Shown: positions 62,525 through 64,000 of the stretch, piece by piece | Layout: each line of letters begins with the position of its first letter | Position numbering within the stretch: the first letter of the stretch is position 1 | Assembly (NCBI RefSeq): GCF_000688255.1 | Contig: NZ_JHYS01000004.1 | Coordinates: forward strand, 186,001-250,000 | Direction of reading: 5' to 3' | Origin: Simplicispira psychrophila DSM 11588 | GTDB lineage: Bacteria; Pseudomonadota; Gammaproteobacteria; Burkholderiales; Burkholderiaceae_C | Length of the DNA stretch: 64,000 nucleotides | The notes under the pieces: generated by a model | Database searches by the model: none | What the model was told of the DNA's origin: nothing | Seen by the model: the letters and a program-made list of their open reading frames with translations, nothing else | Made by a program: the position numbers and the translations under genes

Positions 62525-63592
62525 TTACGCCTCACGCGCAAAGGTCACCACATGGTCCAGCTCAGCGCGGATACCAATCCATTCGCCGACGGCGTGATCG
62601 TGGTGGCTGGGGACATGGGCCAGCAAGGTCTGGCCGCTGGCCAGGCGCAGGGTGTAGAGAAATTCCGAGCCGCGAAACGCCTTGCGCACAATTTGCGCCT
62701 GCACCTTGGATGCATCGTCGTGCACGATGTCGTCGGCGCGCAGCAGGATGTCACATTCGCCACCAGGGTAGAGCGAGGGCAGGGGGCATTCGGTCATGTT
62801 GGACAAATCGCCCAGCGGGGTGTGTACCACCACCCCTGCCGGCAGCTGCTCCAGCGTCGCCGGGGCGAAGACGCCGTGGCCGATGAAGTCGGCGACAAAA
62901 CGCGTGTCTGGGCGGTGGTACAGCGTGTACGCATCGTCCCACTGGTGCAGCGTGCCCTGGTGCATCACGCCGATCACGTCGCCAATGGCAAAGGCTTCCA
63001 GCTGGTCGTGCGTGACAAACAGGGCGGTGGCGCCGGCGGCCTTCAAAATGCCGCGCACCTCGTGTGCCAGGCGCTCGCGCAAATCGACATCGAGATTCGA
63101 GAACGGCTCGTCCAGCAGCATCAGTTGCGGGCGCGGCGCCAGGGCGCGTGCCAGTGCCACGCGCTGCTGCTGGCCACCGGACAATTCGTGTGGAAAGCGC
63201 GCTTCGCTACCTTCCAGCCCGACCAGGTGCAGCACTTCGGCCACGCGCGTGGCTTGTTCAGCGCGCGGCAGTTGGTGGATGCCAAACGCCACGTTGCGGC
63301 CGACGCTCAGGTGCGGAAACAGGGCGTAGTCCTGGAACACCATGCCGATACGCCGCTCTTCCGGTGCCAGGCTGTGCTGTGGCCCGCCAACCAGTTGCTT
63401 ATTCAAGTGGATGCTGCCGGCGCTGACCGGCTCCAAGCCGGCGACGGCGCGCAACAGGGTGGTTTTGCCGCATCCCGACGGCCCAATCAGCACACCGATT
63501 TGCCCGGCGCGCAGGCCAAAGTTGGCGTTGTGTACCGCAGCTTGCGCCTGACCGGCGTAGTGCACTTCCAATTCAGAGACGGCTAAATACAT
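62525..63592 (-). CDS. fbpC: ABC transporter ATP-binding protein (FbpC-like)
   Basis: A 355-residue ATPase of the iron(III)/spermidine/thiamine importer group. Walker A GPSGCGKTT, Q-loop FQDYALFPHL, signature LSGGQQQRVALARAL, Walker B LMLLDEPFSNLD and the H-loop FVTHDQ are all present; the C-terminal TOBE-type domain ends TFAREA. It is divergent from the permease gene at 63690, with which it probably forms an Fbp-type importer. Ferric iron is the likeliest substrate by family, but not certain. A fragment of a second copy is at 54527-54655. Confidence 0.87.
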   Translation of the reverse strand: MYLAVSELEVHYAGQAQAAVHNANFGLRAGQIGVLIGPSGCGKTTLLRAVAGLEPVSAGSIHLNKQLVGGPQHSLAPEERRIGMVFQDYALFPHLSVGRNVAFGIHQLPRAEQATRVAEVLHLVGLEGSEARFPHELSGGQQQRVALARALAPRPQLMLLDEPFSNLDVDLRERLAHEVRGILKAAGATALFVTHDQLEAFAIGDVIGVMHQGTLHQWDDAYTLYHRPDTRFVADFIGHGVFAPATLEQLPAGVVVHTPLGDLSNMTECPLPSLYPGGECDILLRADDIVHDDASKVQAQIVRKAFRGSEFLYTLRLASGQTLLAHVPSHHDHAVGEWIGIRAELDHVVTFAREA

Positions 63593-63614
63593 AGGGTGCT
63601 GATTGTAGGAGGGT

Positions 63615-63639
63615 GTGAATGCGTAAAATTCGCATTTAC
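63615..63639. promoter_or_regulatory. Inverted repeat in the divergent fbpC/fbpB promoter region
   Basis: GTGAATGCG-N7-CGCATTTAC, nine-base arms with one mismatch, between the divergent transporter genes; the spacer is TAAAATT, which could double as a -10. It does not look like a standard Fur box. Confidence 0.5.
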
Positions 63640-63689
63640 CTGCATGGGCCTTGTGTCTGCAGCCAATTTTTTACCACCGAGTTTTTCCC

Positions 63690-64000
63690 TTGCCACGCTT
63701 TTTTGCTGCCCTGCGCTCCCTTCCGCTGATCGCACTGGCCGGCCTGCTGGCCTTGCCGGTGCTGGCTTTGTTGGCATCGTGGTTGCCGTGGGGCCAGGCG
63801 GATGTCTCCAGCGGCGCCATCCTGCGCGAGATGGCCTCTACGGTGCTGCCCGGCTACCTCTGGACGACGCTGTGGCTGGGCCTATGGGTGGCGGTCGGCG
63901 CAGCGGTGGTCGGCACGGCGACGGCGGCGGCCGTTACGCTCTTTGAGTTTCCGGGGCGGCGCCAGCTGGAATGGCTACTTCTGTTGCCGCTGGCGATGCC
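63690..64000 (+). CDS. fbpB: ABC transporter permease (FbpB-like), cut by the window end
   Basis: The first 103 codons of a membrane permease. Helix 1 (LPLIALAGLLALPVLALLASW) and helix 2 (TTLWLGLWVAVGAAVVGTAT) are followed by VTLFEFPGRRQLEWLLLLPLAMP, typical of FbpB/ThiP-type permeases. The start is uncertain: TTG at 63690 is used because it gives a plausible N-terminus; another TTG in frame is at 63651. It is divergent from the ATPase gene. Confidence 0.82.
   Translation, partial: MPRFFAALRSLPLIALAGLLALPVLALLASWLPWGQADVSSGAILREMASTVLPGYLWTTLWLGLWVAVGAAVVGTATAAAVTLFEFPGRRQLEWLLLLPLAM

Overview
The window looks like the chromosome of a betaproteobacterium in the Burkholderiales, most likely Comamonadaceae (Rhodoferax/Polaromonas/Acidovorax-like). 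The evidence is the high GC of the housekeeping genes, the gene orders bcp-phoH, alaA-hom-thrC and rubredoxin-pilGHIJ-chpA, and many copies of a short intergenic repeat built around ATAGCTGCTAGCGC. The genus is inferred. No rRNA, tRNA or CRISPR array was seen.

Layout. 1-6.6 kb: a PhoH-family ATPase gene cut by the window edge, peroxiredoxin bcp, a Mth938-domain protein, then alaA, hom and thrC (alanine and threonine synthesis). 6.7-7.8 kb: a lone PEP-CTERM secreted protein behind a near-consensus sigma-54 promoter, closed by a strong terminator. 8.0-11.5 kb: molybdopterin genes mobB-moeA-moaD and moaE, split by three small unknown genes. 11.5-18 kb: clpB behind a sigma-32-type promoter, a coniferyl aldehyde dehydrogenase-like gene, a GNAT acetyltransferase and a methyltransferase. 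18-27.8 kb: dusC, rluE, panC, panB, a tiny lysine-rich protein, a 19-cysteine copper-storage-like protein, nadC-nadA, an unknown helical-repeat protein and a pabB-pabC fusion.

28-36 kb is a type I restriction-modification island read as one operon: hsdR, hsdS, an internally deleted DUF1016/YhcG remnant, an ABC/AAA-type ATPase, a DUF4276 (TOPRIM-like) protein, hsdM. The ATPase plus TOPRIM-like pair sits inside the operon with four-base overlaps. It is the best candidate here for an undescribed defence module, by analogy with PARIS, OLD/Gabija and the Campylobacter rlo genes.

36-50 kb: an acyltransferase, thiD-hemL, then rubredoxin and the complete Pil-Chp chemosensory operon for twitching motility, ending in a 2276-residue ChpA with a long Ala/Glu linker that holds ten perfect GCCGAA repeats. 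50-54 kb: yqgE, ruvX, pyrR, pyrB and a dihydroorotase homologue lacking its metal-binding histidines.

54-60 kb is accessory and less GC-rich: a fragment of an ABC-transporter ATPase gene (intact relative at 62.5 kb), a LysR regulator divergent from a quinone oxidoreductase/YciI/cupin/cupin cluster, nested insertion-sequence remnants, a lipoprotein metallo-hydrolase and a divergent GlxA-type AraC regulator. 61-64 kb: a membrane diguanylate cyclase and divergent fbpC/fbpB-like iron-transport genes, the last cut by the window end.
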